In this document: in pieces, positions 6,250 through 14,239 of the stretch | Layout of the letters: the number at the start of each line of letters is the position of its first letter | Position numbering within the stretch: position 1 is the stretch's first letter | Assembly: GCA_016207445.1 (NCBI GenBank) | Contig: JACQPS010000361.1 | Location: forward strand, 1 to 22,937 | Direction of reading: 5' to 3' | Length of the DNA: 22,937 nt | Source of the DNA: Gemmatimonadota bacterium | GTDB taxonomy: Bacteria; Gemmatimonadota; Gemmatimonadetes; Longimicrobiales; RSA9 | Program-made: the position numbers and the translations under genes | The notes under the pieces: model-generated | Databases searched by the model: none | Told to the model about the DNA's origin: nothing | Seen by the model: only the letters and a program-made list of their open reading frames with translations

Positions 6250-7845
6250 TCAATGGCGCCACCGCAGGCGCAGCGCGCCGCCCCCCGTCGAGACCCAGAG
6301 GTCAGCACCGGCGGGAAGCACATCGCGCACCGGGCCCTCCGGAATGTCCTGGTGCACGAGGTAGTAGGTCCAGAGCCGCTGGCTCGCGTCCCAGCGTGCC
6401 ACGCCGCCGTCGCCGGCCAGCCAGAGCTGTCCTTCCGCGGCGGCGAGCGTGTGCAGCCGGCCGAGCCCCGCGCGCGCCGGCTCGCGGTCGGGGCCGTGCC
6501 AGCGCGCGCCGTCGAAGCGGTAGAGCGCCTCTTCCGTGATCGCGAACAGCTCGCCGAAGGCCGGGCGCGCGTCGGTCACGCGCCGCGAGAGTGCCGGCTG
6601 CTCCTCCGCGCGCGGCGCGCGCAGTGGCTCGCGCTCGCCGAGCGGGAGCAGCCAGAGCCCGGCGTCGCTCGCGATCCACAGCGTATCCCGGCTCGTGAGC
6701 AGGTCGTGGATCTGCTGGCCGGGAAACAGCACCGGCGTGCTCACGTAACCCGCCTCCGTGACGTAGACGAGGCCGCGCCGCGTGCCGACCCAGGCGCCGC
6801 CCTCCGCCGGGGCCAGGGCGGTCGCATCCCCGGCCGGCAGGCCGTCGCCCTCGATCATGCGGCGCCAGCGCGCCTCGCCGCGCCGGTAGCGGTACAGCCC
6901 GTCGCTCGCCGCGAACCACACGGAACCAGAAGTGGGCAAGATGTCGTACACGTACCCGGCGGGAGCGCCGTCGTCTTGTGGCTCGAAATATGTCCAGTCC
7001 TGGAGGTCGACGTCGGAGCGCGCGACGCCGCGGCGCGGCCCTCTGCCGTCGCCGCCGAACCAGAGCGCCGGCCCGTCGCTCGCGAGCGCGCCCGTGCCCC
7101 GCGACAAGAGACCGAAGCGGAAGCGCTGCGCGTCCATGCGCCGGCTGTCGTAGTAGAGCAGATTGCCGCCCGCGGTCGCGAGCCAGTACCGCCCCGGCAG
7201 CTCGGCCGGTGCGATGTCGGTGACCGGCCAGCGCCGCAGGCGCTCGTCCAGCCCGAGCGTCCCGCGCTGCGCCTCCAGAACCGGGTCCGTTTCGCCGGGC
7301 AAGGCGCTCGTGCCGCGCCGCGGCACCTCGTCCGGCGGCACCGGCTCGAGCGTGCTCGTGCCGCGCCGCAGGCGGTACCAGCCCCCACCCGCCATGAGGT
7401 ACAGAAAGTCGGTCGCGAGGGCCGGATCCGCGACGATGCGCTCGATCGCCCCGCGCGCGAGCGCGAACCGCTCCCATTGTCCGAACGAGAGGCGGTACGC
7501 GTACAGCCCACCGCTCGCCGTGCCGAGCCAGAGCGCGTCCAGAAACGCGTCGTACGCAAGCGCCGTGGGCCATTCGTCCGAGGGGTAGCCGTCGTCGGAC
7601 GCGATCGGCGGCTCCCACCTGCGCGCGACGAAATCATAGACCTCGATGCCGTACGGCGACGCCGCGTACACGCGCCGCAGGTCGAGGGCGACGGCCCCGA
7701 GCTCCTGATACGCCGTGAGCAACACGCGATCCTCGGGGCGCCAGAGTTGGCCCGACTGCGCGCGGGCGGCCGGCACCACAGCGCCCGCTGCCATCAGCAG
7801 CAGCACCAGCGAGGCACAGGAACGGGAATGTGTGCTGGATTTCAC
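6250..7845 (-). CDS. Secreted beta-propeller-like protein, function unknown
   Basis: The 531-residue product has an N-terminal signal peptide (basic start, hydrophobic LVLLLMAAGAVV, likely cut after ARA near residue 29). The rest is made of repeated blades with motifs like DALWLGTASGGLYAY, GSVWFAASDGLYRYRRG, GGAWVGTRRGLVYV, DTLWIASDAGLWLL and QLWLAGDGGVARW. These W-[IVL]-[AG]-[TS]-x-x-G-[LV] units are typical of the two-component-regulator-type propeller (ligand_3-like), here without any kinase or DNA-binding domain. It is probably a periplasmic or surface protein. The start is GTG at 7845, with no strong ribosome site. It is followed by thiL, which overlaps or nearly overlaps its stop. Ligand and role are not predictable. 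Confidence 0.75.
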   Translation of the reverse strand: MKSSTHSRSCASLVLLLMAAGAVVPAARAQSGQLWRPEDRVLLTAYQELGAVALDLRRVYAASPYGIEVYDFVARRWEPPIASDDGYPSDEWPTALAYDAFLDALWLGTASGGLYAYRLSFGQWERFALARGAIERIVADPALATDFLYLMAGGGWYRLRRGTSTLEPVPPDEVPRRGTSALPGETDPVLEAQRGTLGLDERLRRWPVTDIAPAELPGRYWLATAGGNLLYYDSRRMDAQRFRFGLLSRGTGALASDGPALWFGGDGRGPRRGVARSDVDLQDWTYFEPQDDGAPAGYVYDILPTSGSVWFAASDGLYRYRRGEARWRRMIEGDGLPAGDATALAPAEGGAWVGTRRGLVYVTEAGYVSTPVLFPGQQIHDLLTSRDTLWIASDAGLWLLPLGEREPLRAPRAEEQPALSRRVTDARPAFGELFAITEEALYRFDGARWHGPDREPARAGLGRLHTLAAAEGQLWLAGDGGVARWDASQRLWTYYLVHQDIPEGPVRDVLPAGADLWVSTGGGALRLRWRH

Positions 7846-7886
7846 GGTCGTTTGTAACCCGCCCTCACGGCCCCGTTCCCACGAGG

Positions 7887-8032
7887 TTTCACCGCAGAGA
7901 CCGCAATGAACGCTGAGCAGCTGCCCGGAGCCAGGATGAGACGGCGAACCAAAACTTCATAAAATTTGTTCGCCGGCCGTACCCATGCTTCCGGAATCTG
8001 CTCTGCGCTCTTCGCGCTCTTTGCGGTGAACG
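7887..8032. repeat. Inverted repeat with 9-mer tandem-repeat arms (element D)
   Basis: The right arm (7997-8032) is four 9-mers, tctgctctg-cgctcttcg-cgctctttg-cggtgaacg. The left arm (7887-7920) is its diverged inverse. The core holds a second hairpin, CGGCGAAC/GTTCGCCG around an A/T-rich loop (7942-7974). The right arm begins 4 nt from the nnr stop codon. The left arm ends 42 nt from the GTG of the propeller gene. The layout matches element A although the repeat unit is different. Confidence 0.8.
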
Positions 8033-8035
8033 AAT

Positions 8036-9592
8036 TCACCAGCGTGGCGGCTGATCGAAGGTGACGAAGGCGAGGCCGAGCGAGGACTCGGTGGGACCCG
8101 GCGCAGCGAAGGCGCGGTCCAGGTGATCCGCCACGTCTCGCGGCGTGAGGGCGCGGCCGCGGGCCGCCAGGTCCGCGGCGCGCCCGCTGTAGAAGAGTCC
8201 GAGCGCCGCCGCGATCCGCGGCGGCGCACCGGCGGCCAGGAATGCTCCGATGGTGCCCGCGAGCTGGTCGCCCATGCCGGCCGAGGCCAGGTCGGAGGAA
8301 CCAACGGTGTTGATGAGCGCCGGCTCGCCCGGTGCAGCGACGACCGACGGCGCGCCCTTGAGCAACACCACACACCCGACGCGCTCCGCCAGCTCGCGCG
8401 CCGCCTCGAGCGGCGCCGCCCGGATCTCCTCCACCGCGGCGCCGCTGAGGCGCTGCATCTCGCCGGGGTGCGGCGTGAGCAGGAGCGGGCGCGACTGCGC
8501 GAGCCGCTCGAGGCCGCTCTTCTCGCCGGCCACGAGCGTGAGCGCATCCGCATCGAGGAGCGTGGGGCGCCCCGCGGCGGCGGCGAGCACTCGCTCGAGG
8601 GTGGCGCGGGCGTCGTCGTCCACACCGATACCGGGCCCGGCCAGCAGCGCGGCCGCTTCCGCGGCTCGGCTCTCGAGCAAGGCGGCGTCCGCCCGATCGA
8701 CGAACACCGCCTCCGGTACGAGCGACTGGAGCACGGGGCGGTTCGCCTCGGCCGAGGCGACCAGGACCAGGCCTGCGCCCGCGCGCACGCCGCCGTGCGC
8801 CGCCAGCGCGGCAGCGCCCGCCATGCCGCGGCTTCCGGCCAGAACCAGGAGGCGCCCCACACTCCCTTTGTGCGCGTCGGGCGCGCGTGGCGGCAGCCTG
8901 GCGGCGGCCCACGCCGGAGTGATCAGCACGGCTGCGAGCGGGCGGGCCGGTGCGAGCGGCGGAAAGCCGATCTCCACCGCGATGAGCCGGCCACAATGAG
9001 AGCGGCCCGGCTGGAGGAGCAGTCCCTGCTTGGGCCAGCCGAAGGTCACGGTCACGTCCCCCCGCACCGCGGCGCCGGGGATGTTGCCCGTCGTCGGATC
9101 CACGCCGGACGGCACGTCGATGGCCAGCACGGGACGGCCGCTCTCATTCAGCATCTTGATCAGCTCCGCCGTCGCCCCGCGCGGCGCGCCGGTCGAGCCG
9201 GTGCCGAGAAGACCGTCCACGATGACCGAAGCGGACGCCAGCGCAGCCGGTGCGGCCGCCGCGTCCAAGGACGCCACATCGAAGCCGTGGAGCAGGTCTG
9301 CGTCCGGCGTTCGAGCTGCGGCCCGGATCCAGGCGACATTGCGGCCCCACGCCCGCAACGTGCGCAACAGCACCAGCGCGTCGCCGCCGTTGTTGCCCCC
9401 GCCGACCACGCCGACCACGCGTCCTTCGGGAAAGAGCCGCTGCAGCACGAGAGCCGCCGCGCGCCCCGCGTTCTCCATGAGCACGCGGTCCGCCACGCCG
9501 AATCGTTCGCGCGCTTCCCGATCCACGCCCGCCGCCTGCGCCGCCGTGAGCACGGCCACGTGCTCGCGCCCGTACACGTCCCGCCCGTTCAC
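8036..9592 (-). CDS. nnr: Bifunctional NAD(P)H-hydrate epimerase/ADP-dependent dehydratase
   Basis: Nnr repairs damaged NAD(P)H hydrates. Residues about 1-215 are the YjeF-N epimerase: GGGNNGGDA (64-72), DGLLGTGSTGAPRG, AIDVPSGVDPTTG with D159, and the GWPKQGLLL..CGRL..VEIGFP end. Residues about 240-518 are the ribokinase-like dehydratase: HKGSVGRLLVLAG, LLAGPGIG, LLTPHPGEMQRLSG and GMGDQLAG with the catalytic Asp D442. The last motif is usually G-[TS]-GDVLAG, so GMGDQ is a mild deviation. The 518-residue length is normal for the fused form. The GTG start has GGGGGAG 13 nt upstream and forms a GTGA overlap with the end of the degraded MEMO gene. Element D follows its stop by a few bases. Confidence 0.95.
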   Translation of the reverse strand: MNGRDVYGREHVAVLTAAQAAGVDREARERFGVADRVLMENAGRAAALVLQRLFPEGRVVGVVGGGNNGGDALVLLRTLRAWGRNVAWIRAAARTPDADLLHGFDVASLDAAAAPAALASASVIVDGLLGTGSTGAPRGATAELIKMLNESGRPVLAIDVPSGVDPTTGNIPGAAVRGDVTVTFGWPKQGLLLQPGRSHCGRLIAVEIGFPPLAPARPLAAVLITPAWAAARLPPRAPDAHKGSVGRLLVLAGSRGMAGAAALAAHGGVRAGAGLVLVASAEANRPVLQSLVPEAVFVDRADAALLESRAAEAAALLAGPGIGVDDDARATLERVLAAAAGRPTLLDADALTLVAGEKSGLERLAQSRPLLLTPHPGEMQRLSGAAVEEIRAAPLEAARELAERVGCVVLLKGAPSVVAAPGEPALINTVGSSDLASAGMGDQLAGTIGAFLAAGAPPRIAAALGLFYSGRAADLAARGRALTPRDVADHLDRAFAAPGPTESSLGLAFVTFDQPPRW

Positions 9593-9794
9593 CAGATCAC
9601 CGCTCCCCCGTAGCCGACCACGGCCTGATCATCCCCCGTCACCTGCCCCGAGTGCGCGTGGGGGCCACGACGCCGAGCGCGGCCTGCGACCTGGGGTGAG
9701 CCGGGGACAGGTGGGAGCGGACTTCGCGCCGGAGCGCCTCCGCCTCTGCCGGATAGAAGCGCCCCGCCACCACCGGCTCTCGGACGAAGGTCAT
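9589..9794 (-). pseudogene. MEMO-family (AmmeMemoRadiSam protein B) remnant, internally deleted
   Basis: The first 45 residues from ATG 9794 match the start of MEMO-family proteins: FVREPVVAGRFYPAEAEALR, then ALGVVAP, where the family continues PHAGYVYSG. Here the frame runs on through TRTRGR to a stop at 9639. In another frame the DNA encodes PHAHSGQVTGDDQAVVGYGG-AVIW, which matches the family's C-terminus (TSGDVTGD...VVGYAAVAF). The two ends are therefore joined with about 200 residues missing plus a one-base frameshift at a C5 run (GGCCCCCAC). The C-terminal stop overlaps the nnr GTG as GTGA, so the intact ancestor was probably coupled to nnr. It could also be an assembly collapse. Not functional as read. 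Confidence 0.8.
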
Positions 9795-9819
9795 CGGCGC
9801 CCCGGCTGCCACCGCGAGG

Positions 9820-9853
9820 AAAAGGGCAGAGGCGCTGCGTGGCTCCTCTGCCC
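9820..9853 (-). terminator. Intrinsic terminator downstream of the zinc-ribbon gene
   Basis: On the minus strand a perfect 9-bp stem GGGCAGAGG/CCTCTGCCC (9845-9853 with 9824-9832) with a 12-nt loop is followed at once by TTTTCC. It begins 22 nt after the stop of the small zinc-ribbon gene and 26 nt before the MEMO remnant ATG, so nnr likely has its own promoter. Confidence 0.75.
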
Positions 9854-9874
9854 CGTCATGTCCGGCCGGCGCGG

Positions 9875-10072
9875 CTACTTGTAGCTCTGGCCGATGGTGC
9901 GACCGAAGCTGATCTCGCCGTTGTCGATCCGGATATTGAAGCCGCACTCCGGATTGGAGCAGACCCACGCCTTGAAGCTGATGGGTGCGCCGTCCCGGCC
10001 GTAGTCCGAGAGCGGCAGCATCTGCCCGCGTTCACACTTGCGGCATTGCGGGAACTGAACGTCCGGCGTCAT
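9875..10072 (-). CDS. Small zinc-ribbon protein
   Basis: The 65-residue product has two cysteine pairs, C10-x2-C13 and C38-x4-C43, separated by 24 residues. This is a four-cysteine zinc-ribbon pattern (CRKCERGQMLP ... WVCSNPECGFNIRI). The segment after the second pair (GFNIRIDNGEISFGRTIGQSYK) looks like a short beta-hairpin end. An in-frame GTG at 10099 would add 9 residues, but the ATG at 10072 has a strong GGAGG 8 nt upstream and is preferred. It is a single-gene unit with its own terminator downstream. Proteins like this are often annotated only as zinc-ribbon domain proteins, with no known partner. No function can be named. Confidence 0.8.
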   Translation of the reverse strand: MTPDVQFPQCRKCERGQMLPLSDYGRDGAPISFKAWVCSNPECGFNIRIDNGEISFGRTIGQSYK

Positions 10073-10152
10073 TCGGCCCCCCTCCACCTCAGCAGACACA
10101 GGTCCGTCGAACCAGCGCCCGGCGCTCGCTCGGGACCCGACACCTGGACCGC

Positions 10153-10198
10153 GGACCGCGCGGTCCTCCCAACGCCAGATTCAGTACTTCGAATACTG
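10153..10198. other. Two short palindromes after the GH15 gene
   Basis: A perfect 14-bp palindrome GGACCGCGCGGTCC (10153-10166) and a hairpin CAGTA/TACTG with a 7-nt loop (10182-10198) lie between the GH15 stop and the zinc-ribbon start. Neither is followed by a U-tract on the minus strand. They may be a weak terminator and an operator-like site. Function is unsupported beyond the symmetry. Confidence 0.35.
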
Positions 10199-10212
10199 TC
10201 GAACCCGGAACG

Positions 10213-12258
10213 TCAGCGCAATGCACGTTCCAGGCTCGGCCGACCGGCTCCGTTCACGCGTGGACTGCCGCACGCAGGACATGCATCGAAGGCGGCACGC
10301 CGCGCCAGGTATTCGCGCACCGCAGTGACGAATTCCGCGTGACTCCAGATCAGCGGCGTCACTGACAGCGGCTCCCCCGTGAAGGGGTGCAGCTGCTCCG
10401 GGAACAGCCCGGCGGAGGTGGCGCGCCGCGCGGCCCACTCCAGCGGCTCGAGCGCGGCCTCCAGCGCGGCGTGGTCCTGCGCGCGCGCGATGCGCCAGCG
10501 CGCGTGCCAGCACTGGGCGATGAACCACGGATTGCCGGGGACCCGCTCCCAGTCCTGCGTCACCGCATGATAATGGTCGCCCCGGTAGCGAGCCAGACCG
10601 CCCACTTCCGTGCGCACCGTCAGGGCTTCGATGACGGCATCGAGCGTGCCCACGAGCCGGGGATCGTTCTCGTCCAGCACGCCCAGGAAGTGCAGGCCGA
10701 AGAGCGAGCTGTCCGGCGTCGCGTCCCGCACCGGCTCGGCCCCGCCGTCGGGCTCCGCCGGCACCAGCATGCGCAGGAATCGGCCCGACGCCTCGTCCCA
10801 CAGGTGCCGCAGGATGCCCTGCTTCACCTCGTCCGCCGCGCGGCCGTAGCGGAGCGCCAGGCCGACGTCGCCGAAGGCATGCGCGAAGCGTGTGGCCGCA
10901 TCCAGCCCAGCCCATACGGCCGCACAGGTGAAGGTGAGCACGCCCCGCCGCTCCTCCCACAGGTCCCAAGATGGGAGCGGAAGCCCGGTGGCCGGATCGC
11001 GGTATTCCGCGAGGAAGTCCGCGGCCCGCACCAGGAACCTGTGATAGAGCGGCTGCACCCTTTCCACGTCCCGCACACGGTCGAAGTGCCGCCACAGCGC
11101 CCACACGACCAGCCCGGTCTGGTCCTCCTGGATCGGCAGCACGCGCTGTCCCTTCTCGTCCACCCACGGGTGCCAGGACGAGCCCAGGGACCGGTCCGGC
11201 TGATACTTGTGCAGGAAGTAGCCTTCCTTCTTGATCAGATCGCCGGCGAAATTGAAGAAGCGCTGCGCCAGCGAGGGATAGCCGGCGCGATCGAACGCGT
11301 CCACGATCAGCGCCGCGTCGCGCGGCCACATGTAGCCGTAGTGGTCCCGGGCGATCTGCGCGACCTCCGAATCCGCCGATGCGATGACCGCGCCGCCCCG
11401 GTCCACGTGCGTGCGCATGACCAGCAGGCTGGTCTTGTAGAGCGGCGCGATCTCCTCCGGCAAGCCGCTGTAGTCGATGTCGTGCTTCTCCAGCCACAGC
11501 CGCCAGTAGTTCGCGCTCCGCTCCAGAATCGCCGCGGGCCCGTAGCGGTGCAGCACGGCATCCAGCTCGAGCAAGTCACCGTAGCGCTCGCCCGCCGCCA
11601 TCCAGTAATACAGAACCTCTTCGCCGTTCGCCTCCAGCGTGACGTCCAGCGAGACCATCGAGTCGACGGAGCCCTGCGCGATCGGGTTGCCGCTGAGCAG
11701 GCCATCGCCCTCCGCGTCGCGCCACGTGCCCTCGGCCCCGACCATCTGTTTCTTGCCGCAGGCGTAGCCGGTCAGGCGGTAGTCGGGCGGGGCGCCGCCG
11801 CCGGTCAGGAAGTAACGATCGCGCTTGTAGTGCAGGATCGCGTCGAACTCGGGATCGTACAGTGCGGTATCGCCAACCTCGCTGCCCGAGATGTAGAAGT
11901 CCTGGTGCAGGAAGACGCGCACGAGCCGGCGCGTACCCTTCAGGTCCCGCACGTGCAGCTCGCGCACGAACAGGTCCACTTCGAAGTCGACGACGTCGCG
12001 GCAGCGCAACTCGAGCCCCAGCGCGCGGTGTCGCAGCGCCGTCCGCCCCACCAGCGTGCCCTCCTCGTAGCGGATCTCCCGCTCCCAGCTCTCATCCACC
12101 CAGTGCGTGGCGCCGTCGACCCAGAGGCCGAAGCGGAAGGGGTGGCCTTCCGTGTGGTTTTCGATCCCGATATACGGGAAGTAGATGTCGCGGATGCGAT
12201 AGAACTGGTCGAACGTGAGCAGAAACCGTCCGTTGCCGAGGACCAGCGAGCGTGCCAT
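10213..12258 (-). CDS. Glycoside hydrolase family 15 (glucoamylase/trehalase type)
   Basis: The 681-residue product has the bacterial/archaeal GH15 layout. An N-terminal beta-sandwich domain covers about residues 1-265 (LGNGRFLLTFDQFYRIRDIYFPYIG start). An (alpha/alpha)6 barrel covers about 270-650, with HYGYMWPRDAAL, the general-acid Glu in WDLWEER (E435) and the general-base Glu in GLFPEQLHP (E621). These enzymes invert alpha-glucosidic bonds; substrates in the family include starch ends, glucodextran and trehalose, which motifs cannot separate. No signal peptide is seen, so it acts in the cytoplasm, perhaps on glycogen or trehalose. After the barrel a short tail carries CPAC (C660, C663) and basic residues, unusual for the family. 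It lies 110 bp downstream of the Minf_1886-type gene. Confidence 0.92.
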   Translation of the reverse strand: MARSLVLGNGRFLLTFDQFYRIRDIYFPYIGIENHTEGHPFRFGLWVDGATHWVDESWEREIRYEEGTLVGRTALRHRALGLELRCRDVVDFEVDLFVRELHVRDLKGTRRLVRVFLHQDFYISGSEVGDTALYDPEFDAILHYKRDRYFLTGGGAPPDYRLTGYACGKKQMVGAEGTWRDAEGDGLLSGNPIAQGSVDSMVSLDVTLEANGEEVLYYWMAAGERYGDLLELDAVLHRYGPAAILERSANYWRLWLEKHDIDYSGLPEEIAPLYKTSLLVMRTHVDRGGAVIASADSEVAQIARDHYGYMWPRDAALIVDAFDRAGYPSLAQRFFNFAGDLIKKEGYFLHKYQPDRSLGSSWHPWVDEKGQRVLPIQEDQTGLVVWALWRHFDRVRDVERVQPLYHRFLVRAADFLAEYRDPATGLPLPSWDLWEERRGVLTFTCAAVWAGLDAATRFAHAFGDVGLALRYGRAADEVKQGILRHLWDEASGRFLRMLVPAEPDGGAEPVRDATPDSSLFGLHFLGVLDENDPRLVGTLDAVIEALTVRTEVGGLARYRGDHYHAVTQDWERVPGNPWFIAQCWHARWRIARAQDHAALEAALEPLEWAARRATSAGLFPEQLHPFTGEPLSVTPLIWSHAEFVTAVREYLARRAAFDACPACGSPRVNGAGRPSLERALR

Positions 12259-12368
12259 GGCGTCACCGCATCATGACGGTGGAAGCGGGCGCGGCGCCGG
12301 CCGCGCCACCGAACCAGGGAACCAGACCGAGGGGGGAAGCGACCCGGGGAGAGAGAGGGCGCGCCGTC

Positions 12369-12752
12369 TCAGCGGCGGGCGGCGCCCCAGGGGTAATTGC
12401 GTTCGAACGCTTCCTCGAAATCGAACACGTCGCGGAAGTCTTCAGGAGCATCACCTTCTTGCTTGAGCAGAATCCCGGCATCCACCAGCGCGAACACCAT
12501 CTCGCCCAGGTCCGCCGTCGACTGAACGCCCCAGTACTCGAGTACCGTGCGGGCCATGGGCCCGAACCGCTCGATGGCCAGATCGCGCACCCCCTCCGCC
12601 AGCTCCCGCCCACTGATGTGTCGCGGCTCGGGGAGCCGCTCCAGAACGTAGTGCAGCGCCGAGAGCACGAAGAAATAGCACGTCTCGTGGAAGCGCGGGT
12701 GCCGCTCCCGCAAGCGGTCCATGATCTCTTCGCCGAAAACGACGCTGCTCAT
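12369..12752 (-). CDS. Minf_1886-family conserved protein
   Basis: The 127-residue product matches, from memory, the small conserved family named for Minf_1886 (TIGR04138-type, seen in Planctomycetes, Verrucomicrobia and relatives). Its hallmarks are R-x-P-R-[FY]-H-x-x-[AC]-Y-F-F-V near the N-terminus (RHPRFHETCYFFV), PRHISGRELAEGVRDLA in the middle, and a block beginning FGPMARTVLEYWGV, with a short acidic-aromatic end (EDFRDVFDFEEAF). No catalytic motif is apparent and the family's function is unknown. The frame is open further upstream, but ATG 12752 begins where the family begins and has AGGA 5 nt before it; the extension is low-complexity. It probably shares a transcript with the GH15 gene downstream. 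Confidence 0.8.
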   Translation of the reverse strand: MSSVVFGEEIMDRLRERHPRFHETCYFFVLSALHYVLERLPEPRHISGRELAEGVRDLAIERFGPMARTVLEYWGVQSTADLGEMVFALVDAGILLKQEGDAPEDFRDVFDFEEAFERNYPWGAARR

Positions 12753-12833
12753 GCGTCCTGCTCTCGCCGCCGTCCTCGCCGGCGGCATGCGGTGCGCGAG
12801 CCGTTCCGCCCTGCCCGGCCCCGTCCCCCTCCC

Positions 12834-12862
12834 ATCCTGAGTGATCCCCCGCCCGCCGTCAA
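12834..12862 (-). promoter_or_regulatory. Candidate promoter for the Minf_1886-type gene
   Basis: On the minus strand TTGACG (12857-12862) is followed by a 17-bp spacer and CAGGAT (12834-12839), a 3/6 match to the -10 box. It lies in the 195-bp gap after glyA and about 80 bp before the ATG at 12752. The -10 is weak, so this is tentative. Confidence 0.3.
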
Positions 12863-12947
12863 GCCGTCTATTCACCACCGCCGCGGTCGCTCGCTCTCGC
12901 AACGCCGCTGGGCCGTATGCGTGAGATGACGGCTGCCTTGCCTCCGC

Positions 12948-14216
12948 CTAACCCCGAATCGAAAGGTGCTCCCGCCGGAACTCGGGGTAGAGGGGAAAGG
13001 CCGCGCCCAGCTCGGCGACGCGGGCACGCACGCGCGCGCTCACGCCCTCGTCCTGTGGCGCCTCGAGCACATCGGCGATCCAGCCGCCGATCCGCCGCAT
13101 CTCGTCCGAACCCATGCCACGCGTGGTCAGGGCAGGTGTGCCGATGCGGATCCCGGACGTGATGAAGGGGGAGCGCGTCTCGCCCGGCACCGTGTTCTTG
13201 TTGACGGTGATGAGCGCCCGGCCGAGCGCCTCCTCGGCCGCCTTGCCGGTGAGCTCGCGGCGGCGCAGGTCGACGAGCAGGAGGTGGTTGTCCGTGCCCC
13301 CGCTGACCAGGTCGAAGCCGCGCTCGAGCAGCATCTCCGCCAGCACGTGCGCGTTCTGGACGATGCGGCGGGCGTAGTCGCGGAAGTCCGGCTGCAGCGC
13401 CTCCTTGAACGCGACGGCCTTGGCCGCGATCACGTGCATGAGCGGTCCGCCCTGCGTGCCGGGGAAGACCTGTTTGTCGATGGCCTTCGCGTGCTGCTCG
13501 CGGCAGAGGATGAACCCGCTGCGCGGGCCGCGCAGCGTCTTGTGTGTGGTCGACGTTACCACATCCGCGTGCGGCACGGGACTCGGATGCAGGTCGGCGG
13601 CGATCAGGCCGGCGATGTGTGCCATGTCCACCAGGAAGATCGCGCCCACCTCACGCGCGATCTCCGCGAAGGCCGGGAAATCGATGATGCGCGGGTACGC
13701 GCTCGCACCCGCCACGATCAGCTTCGGGCGCTCCTTGCGCGCGAGCTCCCGCACCTGGTCGTGGTCGATGCGACCATCGGCCTCCCGCACGCCGTACGCG
13801 ACGATGCGGTAGAGCTGGCCGCTGAAATTCACCGGCGAGCCGTGCGTGAGGTGGCCCCCGTGCGTGAGGCTCATGCCCAGCAGGGTGTCACCGGGCTTCA
13901 GGAAGGCCATGTACGCGGCCATGTTCGCCTGCGCGCCGGCGTGCGCCTGTACGTTGGCGTGCTCGGCCTGGAACAGCTGCTTGCAGCGCTCGATCGCGAG
14001 CCGCTCGGCCACATCCACCCACTCGCACCCGCCGTAGTAGCGGCGGCCGGGGTAGCCCTCCGCGTACTTGTTGGTCAGGACCGAGCCCATCGCCTGGAGC
14101 ACGGCCACCGAGGTGAAGTTCTCGCTGGCGATCAGCTCCAGCGTTTCGTTCTGCCGCTCGGCCTCGCCGATGATCGCGTCGAGGATTTCGGGGTCGGTGC
14201 GCCTGAGTGCGTCCAT
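12948..14216 (-). CDS. glyA: Serine hydroxymethyltransferase
   Basis: GlyA is a PLP enzyme moving a one-carbon unit between serine and tetrahydrofolate to give glycine. The 422-residue length is normal. Visible blocks are ETLELIASENFTS, NKYAEGYPGRRYYGG, the PLP-contact region VDMAHIAG (D197, H200), STTHKTLRGPRSG with the Schiff-base Lys K226, PGTQGGP, SGGTDNHLLLVD and SGIRIGTPALTTRG. The segment VQAHAGAQANM replaces the usual VQPHSGAQAN, a small change next to the cofactor pocket. A GAGG ribosome site precedes the ATG. It starts 23 bp after the leucine dehydrogenase stop, so the two are probably co-transcribed. Confidence 0.97.
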   Translation of the reverse strand: MDALRRTDPEILDAIIGEAERQNETLELIASENFTSVAVLQAMGSVLTNKYAEGYPGRRYYGGCEWVDVAERLAIERCKQLFQAEHANVQAHAGAQANMAAYMAFLKPGDTLLGMSLTHGGHLTHGSPVNFSGQLYRIVAYGVREADGRIDHDQVRELARKERPKLIVAGASAYPRIIDFPAFAEIAREVGAIFLVDMAHIAGLIAADLHPSPVPHADVVTSTTHKTLRGPRSGFILCREQHAKAIDKQVFPGTQGGPLMHVIAAKAVAFKEALQPDFRDYARRIVQNAHVLAEMLLERGFDLVSGGTDNHLLLVDLRRRELTGKAAEEALGRALITVNKNTVPGETRSPFITSGIRIGTPALTTRGMGSDEMRRIGGWIADVLEAPQDEGVSARVRARVAELGAAFPLYPEFRREHLSIRG

Positions 14217-14239
14217 GGGTCCTCAACTTCACTGGGGTC

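Noticed and set aside
9639..9968. 109-codon frame covering the MEMO remnant
   Set aside because: Its first half reads through the zinc-ribbon gene in the wrong frame and a terminator. Only the part from ATG 9794 resembles a known family.
10387..12276. Long plus-strand open frame opposite the GH15 gene, and similar ones opposite glyA, thiL, nnr and arcA
   Set aside because: These are antisense frames kept open by the high GC content. They lack recognisable domains and ribosome sites, while the minus-strand frames encode complete known enzymes.
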